A stretch of 64,000 nt of DNA. Source: Enterococcus cecorum DSM 20682 = ATCC 43198. GTDB lineage: Bacteria; Bacillota; Bacilli; Lactobacillales; Enterococcaceae. The notes under the pieces were generated by a model, which searched no databases, was not told the DNA's origin, and saw only the letters and a list, made by a program, of their open reading frames with translations. The DNA lies in contig NZ_ASWI01000004.1 of NCBI RefSeq assembly GCF_000407565.1, forward strand, positions 174,501 through 238,500. The letters are read 5' to 3'. How positions within the stretch are numbered: the stretch's first letter is position 1; each line of letters begins with the position of its first letter. Of this stretch, positions 9,650 through 18,493 are shown piece after piece. A program made the position numbers and the translations under genes.

Positions 9650-10317
9650 ATGGTTTTACAAGTTGAAAATTTAGGTTACTGGTATACAAATGAACATCCA
9701 TTGTTTCAACAAGTCAATTTGACCTTTGAGCCACGCAAGATGTATGCCATTTTAGGAACAAGTGGTAGCGGCAAAACCACCTTTTTATCCCTTTTAGCTG
9801 GTTTGGATCACCCCAAAGAAGGGCAAATCACTTATCAAGGGGAGTCGTTAAAACAAATTGGTCTTCAAAACTATCGCAAAAATCGTGTTTCTATCGTCTT
9901 TCAAGCCTATAATCTGTTACCTTATCTGAGTGCGGTGGAAATGTATTAACAGCGATGGCAATCAATCAGACCCAAAAAGACAATCCTAAAGAATATGCTT
10001 ATCAACAGTTAGAAAAAGTTGGCCTTACTCGTGAGTTGGCTGATAAACGAGTGAGTCATCTATCGGGTGGACAACAGCAAAGAGTCGCCATTGTTCGAGC
10101 GGTTTGTTGCGGACATGATTTGATTGTGGCCGATGAACCAACAGGAAATTTAGATAAACAAACCTCTCAAGAAATCATCGCTCTTTTTCAGCAGCTTGCC
10201 CATGAACAGGAAAAATGCATCATCCTTGTCACGCACGAAAAAGAAGTGGCGAATGCAAGTGATGAAGTCTATGTGTTGAAAAATCAGCAGTTAACAAAGC
10301 AAGCAGATTCCCTATAG
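9650..10317 (+). pseudogene. ABC transporter ATPase interrupted by a one-base frameshift
   Basis: The first frame (9650-9949) carries Walker A GTSGSGKTT and the Q-loop region and stops after YLSAVEMY. The following frame (9955-10317) continues with TAMAINQT, signature LSGGQQQR, Walker B LIVADEPTG and the switch His in ILVTHE. At about 9939 the sequence reads GGAAATGTATTAA; one additional A would restore VENVLTAMAI. Repairing this base gives a normal MacB-type ATPase of about 222 residues. It is coupled to the permease (14-base gap, GAGGTG site). A sequencing or assembly error is the alternative explanation. Confidence 0.85.
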
Positions 10318-10323
10318 TTAAAG

Positions 10324-10370
10324 ATTACAGTTAGGTGACATTTTGACATCTAACTGTAATTCAATTTTTG
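10324..10370 (+). terminator. Terminator after the ABC transporter genes
   Basis: Long stem ATTACAGTTAG / CTAACTGTAAT with TGACA/TGTCA-like inner pairing, then TCAATTTTT. Confidence 0.7.
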
Positions 10371-10404
10371 AGCAAAGGTTAAGAATTTTTAAAGATAGTT
10401 GCGT

Positions 10405-10410
10405 TATAAT
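10405..10410 (+). promoter_or_regulatory. -10 element of the DUF915 hydrolase gene
   Basis: Consensus TATAAT 30 bases before the ATG; no convincing -35 hexamer at the usual spacing. Confidence 0.5.
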
Positions 10411-10439
10411 CGAACTAGAAAAAATAGAAGGTAGGTAGC

Positions 10440-11294
10440 ATGACAAATTATAAAAAATATTTATGGTTATATCCAATGTTGGTTTTATTGGTTGGACTGA
10501 TTGGTGGGACTAAAACTGTAGAAGTCAATCCTGATTCCACCACCTATCATGTATTGGCAGCGCAGGTCAATCGTCAAATCGCCACCCCTTTGATCATGGT
10601 TCCAGGCACATATGGCACGCAAAATCGCTTTGATGAAATGTTGGCAACCTTGAAGAAGACGACGCCGGATTTAAGTGTCGAAAAAATTACCGTACATACA
10701 GATAGCACCTTGAAAGTGACTGGTAAAATCAAAAAGAGCAGTCAGCATCCGGTTTTTGTGATTGCCTTTGAAGAAGCGAAAGATGGCATTGCAGCAATTA
10801 GCCAACAAGCGCAATGGTTTCAGCAAGCCTTACATAGTATTCTTGATTTTTATGACTTTGAGACCTATAACTTTGTCGGCCATTCCAATGGTGGACTAGT
10901 TTTTACTGAATATCTAGAAAATTTGCAAACGACTGACGAACCCCAAGTTGCTAGTATGATTACTTTGGGAACACCTTATAATGATGTAGAAGAAGAGGAA
11001 AATCAAAACTGTCAAAGCGCCAAGGTGACAGAATGGTTAGATCATTATCTAGTATCAAGTATTCGCCAAACCAATTTTGAAATGATCAATATTGCTGGCA
11101 GTTTAAATAATCAAGCAACGGATGGCACAGTTCCGTTAGCCAGTGTGCAAATGGGGGCGCAAATCTTCCAAAACAAGACCGAATATCAAGAGAAGATTGT
11201 GTCAGCCTCGCATAGCAATCTGACCGAAAATGAAGAAGTGCTTGCGTTATTGTCAAAAGTAATAAGTGTTAATAGCCAAAATCTATCAGTTTAA
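10440..11294 (+). CDS. DUF915-type alpha/beta hydrolase, cell-surface
   Basis: 284 residues with an N-terminal hydrophobic segment (about 8-24) that looks like a signal anchor. The core begins PLIMVPGTYGTQNRFD and the nucleophile elbow is GHSNGG (about residue 147-152), with the DGTVPLAS and SHSNL segments expected around the acid and His of the triad. Proteins of this group are common in Lactobacillales; the substrate is unknown. The gene has its own -10 element and terminates before the next gene. ATG at 10440 has GAAGGTAGG upstream. Confidence 0.8.
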   Translation: MTNYKKYLWLYPMLVLLVGLIGGTKTVEVNPDSTTYHVLAAQVNRQIATPLIMVPGTYGTQNRFDEMLATLKKTTPDLSVEKITVHTDSTLKVTGKIKKSSQHPVFVIAFEEAKDGIAAISQQAQWFQQALHSILDFYDFETYNFVGHSNGGLVFTEYLENLQTTDEPQVASMITLGTPYNDVEEEENQNCQSAKVTEWLDHYLVSSIRQTNFEMINIAGSLNNQATDGTVPLASVQMGAQIFQNKTEYQEKIVSASHSNLTENEEVLALLSKVISVNSQNLSV

Positions 11295-11308
11295 AATTAG
11301 GTGGACTG

Positions 11309-11337
11309 TTTACACACCTAGGATTAATCGGTACAAT
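11309..11337 (+). promoter_or_regulatory. Promoter of the MetE-like gene
   Basis: TTTACA (11309-11314), 17-base spacer, TACAAT (11332-11337), 26 bases before the ATG. The -35 overlaps a small palindrome TAGGTG...CACCTA (11299-11320), which could be an operator or the terminator of the previous gene. Confidence 0.7.
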
Positions 11338-11363
11338 AAAAACAATAAAAGGAGGAATTTTTT

Positions 11364-12485
11364 ATGCAAGTACCATATACGGTTGATCACGTGGGTAGTT
11401 TTTTACGTCCTGCACGTATTAAACAAGCACGTCACGATTTACAACAAGGTCTGATTGCCAAAGATGAATTACGTCAAATAGAAGACGAAGAAATCTTGAA
11501 GTTGGTTGAAGAACAAAAAAAAGTCGGCATTTTCGGTATTACAGATGGTGAATTTCGTCGTGGTTGGTGGCATATCGACTTTTTAGAAAATTTATTAGGG
11601 ATTGAAGGTTATGTCCCTGAAGCTGGTTATAATCAGAATTTTAAAGGCGCTGCAGTACCATCTTATAATATCCGTGTGGTTGATAAGATTGCCTTTAATC
11701 CAAATCATCCATTTTTAGCTGATTTTACTTTTTTGAAAGAAGCGGTCGGTAATGGTGGTGTGCACCAAGTTAAAGCGACGATTCCAAGTCCAACAATGGT
11801 GTTACGTCAAGAAGTGCTAGCAAATGATGGTAGTTCGAAATTAGCTCAAATTTATCCAAATATTGAGGATTTTTATGCAGATTTAGCTAAGACTTATGGC
11901 GATGCGATTCAAGCCTTTTATGCTTTAGGTTGTCGCTATTTGCAGTTTGATGATACCAACTGGGCCTTTTTAGCCGATGCCAGTAAACGTGAATCTTTAG
12001 TAGAAAAAGGCATTGACCCTGAAAAAGTCGCACAAATTTGTACAAATATTATCAATCAAGCATTAGCCAATAAGCCGTCTGATATGGTGGTGACTACACA
12101 TATTTGTCGTGGCAATCATGCGTCTTCTTGGATTTTTTCAGGTGGCTATGAAGTGATTGCAAAAGAATTATTTGCGACGAACTATGATGGCTTCTTCCTA
12201 GAGTATGACAGTGATCGTGCGGGAGATTTCAAACCGTTACGTTACTGGCATAATCCAAAGAGCAAAGTTGTTTTAGGATTAGTAACATCTAAATTCCCAG
12301 AGTTAGAAGATAAAGAATTGGTTAAAGAAAGAATTAAAGAAGCGACAGAATATGTACCGCTTGAAAATCTAGCTATCTCTCCGCAATGTGGTTTTGCCTC
12401 TACAGAAGAAGGCAATAAATTAACACCTGAGCAACAATGGGCGAAAATGCGTCTATTACAAGAGATTGCAAAAGAAGTTTGGTAA
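11364..12485 (+). CDS. MetE C-terminal-domain-like protein (YxjG/YxjH type)
   Basis: 373 residues homologous to the catalytic C-terminal half of cobalamin-independent methionine synthase. It starts with VDHVGSFLRP, has QFDDTNWA, and the likely zinc ligands in THICRGNH and PQCGFAS. Single-domain proteins of this type are thought to methylate homocysteine from a methyl donor other than, or shorter than, the usual folate; the donor here is unknown. The gene is monocistronic with a good promoter and a strong terminator. A metF remnant and a MtaR/CpsY-like regulator lie 2.5-4.5 kb away, so methionine metabolism may be reduced in this strain. Confidence 0.85.
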   Translation: MQVPYTVDHVGSFLRPARIKQARHDLQQGLIAKDELRQIEDEEILKLVEEQKKVGIFGITDGEFRRGWWHIDFLENLLGIEGYVPEAGYNQNFKGAAVPSYNIRVVDKIAFNPNHPFLADFTFLKEAVGNGGVHQVKATIPSPTMVLRQEVLANDGSSKLAQIYPNIEDFYADLAKTYGDAIQAFYALGCRYLQFDDTNWAFLADASKRESLVEKGIDPEKVAQICTNIINQALANKPSDMVVTTHICRGNHASSWIFSGGYEVIAKELFATNYDGFFLEYDSDRAGDFKPLRYWHNPKSKVVLGLVTSKFPELEDKELVKERIKEATEYVPLENLAISPQCGFASTEEGNKLTPEQQWAKMRLLQEIAKEVW

Positions 12486-12495
12486 ATAAAAAATG

Positions 12496-12540
12496 AAAGA
12501 CGAATAGGACCGCGCGTTTGCAAGCCTATTCGTCTTTTTA
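12496..12540. terminator. Bidirectional terminator
   Basis: Stem AAAGACGAATAGG / CCTATTCGTCTTT with Ts on both strands, shared by the convergent MetE-like gene and the iminopeptidase-like hydrolase; the latter's stop codon lies inside it. Confidence 0.85.
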
Positions 12541-13530
12541 GTGTCTTTGTTTCTTTTTAGCAATATACATAAAATACTGATAGCCAATCATAATTGTTTC
12601 CTTTAGAGCGGTTTTACCAGGTAGATGGCCGCAATTAGGCACGAGGGCAAATTGCAAATTAGGATTATAAGTTTGCTCATAGGTTTCTCTAGCCATTTGT
12701 GTCGGTGTTAATAAATCATCTTGCCCTTGAATCATAATGTAAGGAACCTCGATGTTTTGTAAATCACTCGTTAAATCGACTTGCATCATTTCTTTATCCA
12801 ATGATTGATTTTTGCGCGTGCCATTTAATAATACAGCGATTAAATCTTTCAATCGATAATCAGGACTTGATAGCATAATGGCAATAATTGAAAAAAGTGG
12901 GTATTTTTCGGCTTTCTTTGGTTGATAGCCATTGGTGTATCGTTTAATCCAATATTCAATTCTGTGCAAATCATAGACGGAATGTTTCTTTTTTCGCTTG
13001 ATTTTGGCTAATATTTTTTGCCGGAATTTTGGCATTTTGGCATGTTCTAAGGCGTAGTAGACGAACTCATTAAAGCCTAAATCGCGCACAATTTGTCCTA
13101 AAGCCATCACTCCATTGATTAGATGTGGCACACGTTTGGTCACTAAAGTAGATAAAATCGTCCCCCAAGAATAACCAAAAAGATACAAATCATTTTTAGG
13201 AAACATCTGCTTTAATTGTTTGATTAAATCTTCTGTCATCTGAACAAAATGATTAATTGTAAAGTCTTCTGAAATTTGCCGGTCATTCACCCCACAGCCT
13301 AACTGATCCCAATACACCATCAAAAATTTTTCGGTCAATTCAGGAAACATCCCACGACAACCTGCCGAAAATGGTGCTGGACTACCCGGACCACCATGTA
13401 AAAAGATGAGGATAGGATTATTGCGAAAACGTCCTTCGATTAAGATTTTTTGCTTGAAACCATCCAATCGCATCGTCACTAATTCAGAAATTTCATTTTG
13501 TTGAATGTTTTTAAAACGCTCCCAAATCAT
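12538..13530 (-). CDS. Alpha/beta hydrolase, prolyl iminopeptidase-like
   Basis: 330 residues from the ATG at 13528-13530, which follows AAAGGTGG; an ORF start nine codons earlier encodes that site and is rejected. The oxyanion motif HGGPGSP and nucleophile elbow GYSWGT are those of the proline iminopeptidase/S33 group, and CGH near the C-terminus supplies the His. Peptidase activity is a family expectation, not shown; many relatives act on other esters or amides. No signal peptide. Confidence 0.8.
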   Translation of the reverse strand: MIWERFKNIQQNEISELVTMRLDGFKQKILIEGRFRNNPILIFLHGGPGSPAPFSAGCRGMFPELTEKFLMVYWDQLGCGVNDRQISEDFTINHFVQMTEDLIKQLKQMFPKNDLYLFGYSWGTILSTLVTKRVPHLINGVMALGQIVRDLGFNEFVYYALEHAKMPKFRQKILAKIKRKKKHSVYDLHRIEYWIKRYTNGYQPKKAEKYPLFSIIAIMLSSPDYRLKDLIAVLLNGTRKNQSLDKEMMQVDLTSDLQNIEVPYIMIQGQDDLLTPTQMARETYEQTYNPNLQFALVPNCGHLPGKTALKETIMIGYQYFMYIAKKKQRH

Positions 13531-13688
13531 TGTAGTGCCACCTTTTCTTTTGTTCATCTCGATTATATCACGTCACAAGGAAAAAACATTAAAACTTTCT
13601 CATTATTTTGGTTGAACAGCTTGTCTATATTTGTTAGAATAAATGCAATTATAAAAGCATATTACTTTGTGAAATTTTCTTTATTTAG

Positions 13689-13694
13689 TACAAT
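13689..13694 (+). promoter_or_regulatory. Probable promoter of the DAHP synthase gene
   Basis: TACAAT at 13689-13694 with TTGTGA 16 bases upstream; 39 bases before the ATG. Confidence 0.5.
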
Positions 13695-13732
13695 AAGAAA
13701 GCAAAGTTCAAAGAATAAAAGGGAGCGATAAA

Positions 13733-14761
13733 ATGAGTTTTGAAGCGGTCAGCAAACAAGTGAATCTTGAACTGATTAAATCCATTGCTTGTTTATCTGA
13801 AGAAGAGCAAGCATTTAAAGACAAGCGAGACCAAGAATTAAGAGATGTGATTACGGGCAAAGATCAACGCTTTTTACTAGTCATTGGTCCATGTTCAGCA
13901 GATAATGAAGAAGCTGTATTAGAATATGCCAAAAAATTAGCAGCTATCCAAGAAAAAGTCAAAGATAAAATTTTCATCGTTCAACGTGTGTATACTGGTA
14001 AACCGCGTACCAATGGCGATGGTTATAAAGGAATGTTACACCAACAAGATCCAAATGGCGAAACGAATCTGATTCGTGGGATGGTAGCTGTGCGTAAATT
14101 ACATAAGCGTGTCATTGTGGAAGCTGGTTTAACGACTGCCGATGAGATGCTTTATCCAGAAAACTTAGTATTTGTCGATGATTTAGTTAGCTATCATGCG
14201 GTTGGCGCGCGCAGTGTAGAAGACCAACAACACCGTTTTGTCGCAAGTGGGATTGATGCCCCAACTGGACTAAAAAATCCAACCAGTGGGAATATGAAAG
14301 TATTATTTAACTCTTTGCATGCTGCTCAAAGAAGTCAAGAATTTATCTTTAGCGGTAGCGAAGTGAAAACATCTGGTAATGAACTAGCACACGTGATTTT
14401 ACGTGGGGCTTTAAGTGAACAAGGCCAATTCGTTCCAAACTATCATTACGAAGACTTATTAAAAGCCGTGAAAGCCTACAAAGCGGATGATTATCAAAAT
14501 CCATTTATTATTGTGGATACCAACCATGATAATTCTGGTAAGCAATATTTAGAACAAATTCGTATTGTCAAAGAAGTGTTAATCAATCGCGCTTGGAATG
14601 AGGATATCAAGCAAATGGTTCGAGGTTTTATGATTGAAAGTTACCTAGAAGATGGTCGTCAAGATATTTCTGAAGGTACTTATGGTAAATCAATTACCGA
14701 CCCATGTTTAGGTTGGGATAAGACTGAAGAATTGATTCAATACATTTACGAAAATATTTAA
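13733..14761 (+). CDS. 3-deoxy-7-phosphoheptulonate (DAHP) synthase, class I
   Basis: 342 residues, full length for the type I-alpha enzyme (AroF/AroG/AroH-like). It condenses PEP and erythrose-4-phosphate, the first step of the shikimate pathway. Motifs seen: IGPCSAD, RVYTGKPRTNGDG, and NPTSGN; metal and substrate ligands of the family lie in these. It stands alone between its own promoter and terminator, not in an aro cluster. Whether it is feedback-regulated by Phe, Tyr or Trp cannot be told. ATG follows AAAGGGAGCG. Confidence 0.92.
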   Translation: MSFEAVSKQVNLELIKSIACLSEEEQAFKDKRDQELRDVITGKDQRFLLVIGPCSADNEEAVLEYAKKLAAIQEKVKDKIFIVQRVYTGKPRTNGDGYKGMLHQQDPNGETNLIRGMVAVRKLHKRVIVEAGLTTADEMLYPENLVFVDDLVSYHAVGARSVEDQQHRFVASGIDAPTGLKNPTSGNMKVLFNSLHAAQRSQEFIFSGSEVKTSGNELAHVILRGALSEQGQFVPNYHYEDLLKAVKAYKADDYQNPFIIVDTNHDNSGKQYLEQIRIVKEVLINRAWNEDIKQMVRGFMIESYLEDGRQDISEGTYGKSITDPCLGWDKTEELIQYIYENI

Positions 14762-14765
14762 ACTA

Positions 14766-14812
14766 AAAAAACACCTACAGTCGAGATTTTCAAGGACTGT
14801 AGGTGTTTTTTT
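14766..14812 (+). terminator. DAHP synthase terminator
   Basis: A 17-bp perfect stem AACACCTACAGTC / GACTGTAGGTGTT extended by A and T runs, 5 bases after the stop codon. Confidence 0.9.
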
Positions 14813-14815
14813 AAA

Positions 14816-14941
14816 GGTTGTAAATCGACTTGGTCAGCTACGAGCGGATAAGATTGTCCGACACGTCGGGAAAGTCCGAGAAGCAAAGACTTTCCCAGAC
14901 GTGGTGGCTTATACGCCGAAGTAGCTAGTCGATTTACACCG
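14816..14941 (+). repeat. Dispersed palindromic repeat, class B, copy B2
   Basis: Outer arms GTAAATCGACT/AGTCGATTTAC are an 11-bp perfect match; inner arms AGCTAC/GTAGCT, GGATAAG/CTTATACGCC and GTCGGGAAAGTC/GACTTTCCCAGAC are as in B1. The outer arms are unlike those of B1 or B3 yet pair perfectly. Confidence 0.85.
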
Positions 14942-14949
14942 TCTAATAA

Positions 14950-14986
14950 GGTCGTGAGAAGGGTCGAACAGCTACAAGCAGCGGTT
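14950..14986 (+). repeat. Partial class B repeat after B2
   Basis: The first 37 bases of another class B copy (GGTCGTGAGAAGGGTCG... CAGCTACAAGCAG) begin 8 bases after B2 and end at the LysR gene stop codon. Its outer arm GAAGGGT matches that of copy B3. Confidence 0.75.
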
Positions 14987-14989
14987 AGG

Positions 14990-15919
14990 TTATTTTTCGT
15001 CAATAATCTCAAAACCGTAATCACGAATATGTTGTTTTAATAACTCTAGGTAATGATTGGCTGTACGTGATAATTGAACTTGGCGATGACGTAGATAACC
15101 TAAAGTCATGGAGTCATCCACATCTAGTGGAATCGCAATAATTTTATCATCATTCAGCTCACTACTGATAATTCCCGAACTAATCGTATAGCCATTTAAA
15201 CCAACCATTAAGTTAAAAATCGTTGCCCGATCACTCACTTTAATACTCTTATGATGCGAAGTCGTACTCAATATTTCTTCAGCAAAATAAAAGGAATTAT
15301 TTTCTCCTTGTTCATATGACAAATATGGATAATCTTCTAAATCTTCTAAAGTAATGATTTTCTTTTCAGACAATGGATTGTAGCGACTCACAAAGACGTG
15401 CGGGGTTGCGACAAAAAGTGGGGTGAAAATTAAGTCATTTTCCTTAAATAATTTAAGCAAGACTTTGCGGTTAAAATCATTTAAATATAAAATGCCTAGC
15501 TCACTTTTAAATTTTGCTAAATCATCTAAAATATTCTGCGTTTCCGTTTCACGTAGGGTAAATTGATATTCTTTGCTATCCACTGATTTTAACAATTCAA
15601 CAAATGCATGAACCACAAATGCATAATGCTGTGCGGAAACAGAAAAAGTTTGCTTACGGCTAGTATTTTTATGATAACGTGTTTCTAAAAGTTGCACTTG
15701 ATCTAAAATTTGTCGTGCATAAATCATAAATTCACGCCCATCTTCGGTTAAACTAACTCCTAGTTTGCTGCGAATTAATAATTGAATACCAACTTCCTCT
15801 TCTAATTCTTTGATGGCATTGGAAAGACTCGGTTGCGTTAAATAAAGTTGTTTAGCTGCTTCATTAATCGAGCCAGTTTCCACGATTTTATCCAAATATG
15901 CTAGTTGCTGGATGCGCAT
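14990..15919 (-). CDS. LysR-family regulator, MtaR/MetR/CpsY-like
   Basis: 309 residues: N-terminal winged HTH (AKQLYLTQPSLSNAIKELE, about 22-40) and a LysR effector domain. The start MRIQQLAYL and the phrase FSVSAQHYAFVVHAF match the streptococcal MtaR/MetR/CpsY group, which controls methionine uptake and synthesis and, in some species, cell-wall or innate-immunity genes. The effector here is unknown. It overlaps the end of the upstream Nudix gene by 19 bases, so the two are co-transcribed. The nearby metF remnant and MetE-like gene are compatible with a methionine role. Confidence 0.8.
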   Translation of the reverse strand: MRIQQLAYLDKIVETGSINEAAKQLYLTQPSLSNAIKELEEEVGIQLLIRSKLGVSLTEDGREFMIYARQILDQVQLLETRYHKNTSRKQTFSVSAQHYAFVVHAFVELLKSVDSKEYQFTLRETETQNILDDLAKFKSELGILYLNDFNRKVLLKLFKENDLIFTPLFVATPHVFVSRYNPLSEKKIITLEDLEDYPYLSYEQGENNSFYFAEEILSTTSHHKSIKVSDRATIFNLMVGLNGYTISSGIISSELNDDKIIAIPLDVDDSMTLGYLRHRQVQLSRTANHYLELLKQHIRDYGFEIIDEK

Positions 15920-16491
15920 GACGATTCACCTTCTAGTAATTTTACTTTATCGATTAATTTTTGATAAATATGTTTCATAAACCAAACTTCGCTAACGGAT
16001 TGATTGATTTTGTCTACCTCTAGCCAAGCGATTTGACTATTTTCACTCGGCTGAATACGAATGGGTAAATCAGGATTCGCGATACAAAGAAAGGTCAGAT
16101 TTAAATGTAGATGACTAGAAACATATTCTCCATTTTTGACATGACCATCTACCGTTAATACTTCTAACGAAAATAGTTGATCTTCTATAAGCTGAAATTC
16201 ACTTAAGCCACTTTCTTCTTGTATTTCTTTTCTGATGACGGCCACAATATCTGCATTGCCATCAAGATGTCCCCCTAACCAAGCAAAAGATTGATAGATA
16301 CGATGAAAAGCCATCAACACTTTTTTAAAATCAGGGCTAACAATCCAAGCCGATACGGTCAGATGAGCCACAAGATTTTTTCTTGTTAGGATATTGTCTG
16401 TTGATAGCTGCTGTAAAATCAAGTTTTTATCTTTTTCCTCTTGCTCGTTATAAGGGGTGTAATTTTGAACAAATTGACAAATATCTTTCAT
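15901..16491 (-). CDS. Nudix hydrolase
   Basis: 196 residues with a Nudix box GGHLDGN...KEIQEESGL (about 94-117). The second conserved Glu pair is present (QEESG), but the first Glu of the motif is Ala and the Arg before the core is Lys, so activity is uncertain. Substrate unknown; relatives include IDI-like and NDP-sugar hydrolases. First gene of a two-gene operon with the LysR regulator. ATG at 16491 has GGAAGTA upstream. Confidence 0.75.
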   Translation of the reverse strand: MKDICQFVQNYTPYNEQEEKDKNLILQQLSTDNILTRKNLVAHLTVSAWIVSPDFKKVLMAFHRIYQSFAWLGGHLDGNADIVAVIRKEIQEESGLSEFQLIEDQLFSLEVLTVDGHVKNGEYVSSHLHLNLTFLCIANPDLPIRIQPSENSQIAWLEVDKINQSVSEVWFMKHIYQKLIDKVKLLEGESSCASSN

Positions 16492-16497
16492 GGTTGT

Positions 16498-16927
16498 ACT
16501 TCCTTTACAATGTCTTTATTGTACCAATCTTTGCTGAAAATTCAACTAAAAAGGTTTATTTTATTAAATATTTATTTTGATGGCTTAAATTATTACATAT
16601 TTGAATGATAGAGACATTTTATGGTTTGAAATGCTGATATATAAATGTTTTGTAAATTGACAATAAGTTGATTCGTTTAAGTATTAAGCAAAAAAATAAT
16701 TCATAAAATAATTCTATGAGTTATTTTTATCTGTTTTAATAGAATAATTGCTGTGCTACATTTTTTCTGTTAATGACGGTTGTAGTGAATCGCACGTTTT
16801 CTTCTTGGTTATTCGTTATTTCCATTATAGTATATTTTAAGGATATAGTTTATAACTATGAATGATAATAATTTATAAAAGTTATCCAATATATTGAGTA
16901 TATTCTATGATTGCTTACAAGAAATAA
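16498..16927. other. AT-rich intergenic region, no gene seen
   Basis: About 430 bases, very AT-rich, between the divergent Nudix gene and the metF remnant. It must hold the Nudix/LysR promoter. No trace of the missing metF N-terminus was recognised, so the deletion removed it rather than scrambling it. Confidence 0.5.
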
Positions 16928-17428
16928 ATGAGGAGTGTTGGTTATGAGTACAACTTTAAAGTGAGTGGTGCTTGCTACCCAGAAATGCATCCTGATTCCA
17001 AAAATCGCGTGGAAGATATTTGGAATTTAAAAAGAAAAGTCGAAAGTGGGTGCCAACAGTTAATTACGCAGTTATTTTTTGACAATGATACGTTTTATCG
17101 TTTTCAAGAATCTTGTACGTTATCAGGGATTGATGTGCCAATTTTAGCGGGTATTATGCCGATTATTAATCGTAAACAGGCTATTCGCTTAATTCAGACT
17201 TGTCAAACCAAAGTCCCACGTAAATTCATGGCGATTCTCGAAAAATACGAATATCAGCCGGAGTCTCTCAAAGAAGCCGGACTCGCCTATGCATTGGATC
17301 AAATTGTTGATTTAGTGACCCAAGATGCGGATGGGATTCACCTTTATACGATGAATCAAGCAGAGACTGCGCGCTATATTTATCAAGCAACAACGGCAAT
17401 CTTTCAAAATTTATCCCATGCAAGCTAA
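16928..17428 (+). pseudogene. metF: metF remnant, methylenetetrahydrofolate reductase
   Basis: 166 codons that match only the C-terminal half of MetF: VSGACYPEMHP, then KRKVESGCQQLITQLFFDN, and the downstream barrel strands. Full-length MetF is about 280-300 residues, so roughly 130 N-terminal residues including FAD-binding elements are missing. The open frame is otherwise intact. MetF supplies 5-methyl-THF to methionine synthase; loss of it fits a strain that imports methionine or uses another methyl donor. Confidence 0.85.
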
Positions 17429-17470
17429 AAAAATCCTCCCAAGCGATTACTCGTTTGTGGAGGATTTTTG
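17426..17470. terminator. Bidirectional terminator
   Basis: Stem AAAAATCCTCC / GGAGGATTTTT between the convergent metF remnant and phosphoesterase gene, with Ts on both strands. Confidence 0.85.
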
Positions 17471-18340
17471 GGTTTTATCTGCTAATAAATTGACATCATC
17501 TTTAGCTAGGTGATAGTAAATGATTTCAGGAACTAAACGGAACCGACTCGATAAATAAGAACGTCTCGCACGGTTACAAATAGAGAGAATCGTTTTTTCC
17601 GTAACGGCATAGAGTCCGTGTGTAAAATATTCAGCCCCTTTAATCTTCTTTTTAAAGCGACGGAAATATTTGCGAGGCTCATGGGCATGCCCAGCTAAAA
17701 TCAAGTCATAATTGCGAATATCTGGGACATGTTGAATCATATCAGGCTCATGTAAGAGTAATAGATGCCAACGAGAATAAGTTTTTTCGTAATGGTATTT
17801 TGGCTTACCTTTCAAAGGATCATCAATACCCGTAACTGTAATCGAAAAATTCTCCATGGAACCAAAAATTTCTTCATTCTTCAATACTGTAAAGCCTGAT
17901 TCTTCCAGGGCGTTTTTAACAAAGTATTGTCCATTATTGAGATAGTCATGATTACCTAAAATCGCAATTTTTCCCATAGGTGCTGTGAAGCGTTTCATTT
18001 TGCGAATCAATTTAGGACTCATTTTTGGTGACCATTTGCCATAATTTTCAATCAAATCTCCAGTAAAAATAATAATTTCCGGACGATTACGCTGCGTTGA
18101 ACGGATGAGTCGATTGATTTTCTTTGGACTAAAAAATCGTGAAAAATGTGTATCACTAAAATGAGCAATCGTGACAATGCTTTTTAATTCATACAAATCA
18201 TAGGCATGGGAAATATCGATAATCTCATTGGAATTTTTGTGGATGAAATAATGCTTTTCACGAATCATATAAGGTAAGATAAAAATGACATAAATATAGA
18301 TTGCTAATATTAAACAACTTATTGCAATGAACAAGTACAT
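17447..18340 (-). CDS. Membrane-anchored metallophosphoesterase (YkuE/YaeI type)
   Basis: About 297 residues from the second of two adjacent ATGs (18338-18340), which follows AAGGGGTG; a longer TTG-initiated frame to 18439 has no Shine-Dalgarno. One TM helix near the N-terminus (MMYLFIAISCLILAIYIY), then the binuclear metal signature: FSDTHF, TGDLIE, LGNHDY, LLLHEPD and LAGHAH. Relatives include UDP-2,3-diacylglucosamine-type and lipid-linked phosphohydrolases; the substrate is not predictable. Its last codons form part of the bidirectional terminator. Confidence 0.85.
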   Translation of the reverse strand: MYLFIAISCLILAIYIYVIFILPYMIREKHYFIHKNSNEIIDISHAYDLYELKSIVTIAHFSDTHFSRFFSPKKINRLIRSTQRNRPEIIIFTGDLIENYGKWSPKMSPKLIRKMKRFTAPMGKIAILGNHDYLNNGQYFVKNALEESGFTVLKNEEIFGSMENFSITVTGIDDPLKGKPKYHYEKTYSRWHLLLLHEPDMIQHVPDIRNYDLILAGHAHEPRKYFRRFKKKIKGAEYFTHGLYAVTEKTILSICNRARRSYLSSRFRLVPEIIYYHLAKDDVNLLADKTQKSSTNE

Positions 18341-18452
18341 CATTTTCACCCCTTCAAAAAAGTATCTACCTAATAGAATAGTAGAAATAGCATAAAAAAG
18401 CAATTGACTATGTAAAAATTTTGTCAGAGTTTTGTTCAATTCAAAGATGTGT

Positions 18453-18458
18453 TATAAT
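18453..18458 (+). promoter_or_regulatory. Extended -10 promoter of the tatD operon
   Basis: TGTTATAAT gives a TGn extended -10 with TATAAT at 18453-18458, 35 bases before the tatD ATG. Confidence 0.65.
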
Positions 18459-18493
18459 GAAGCCGTTGAAAATCATTGAAAGGAACAGGATAA

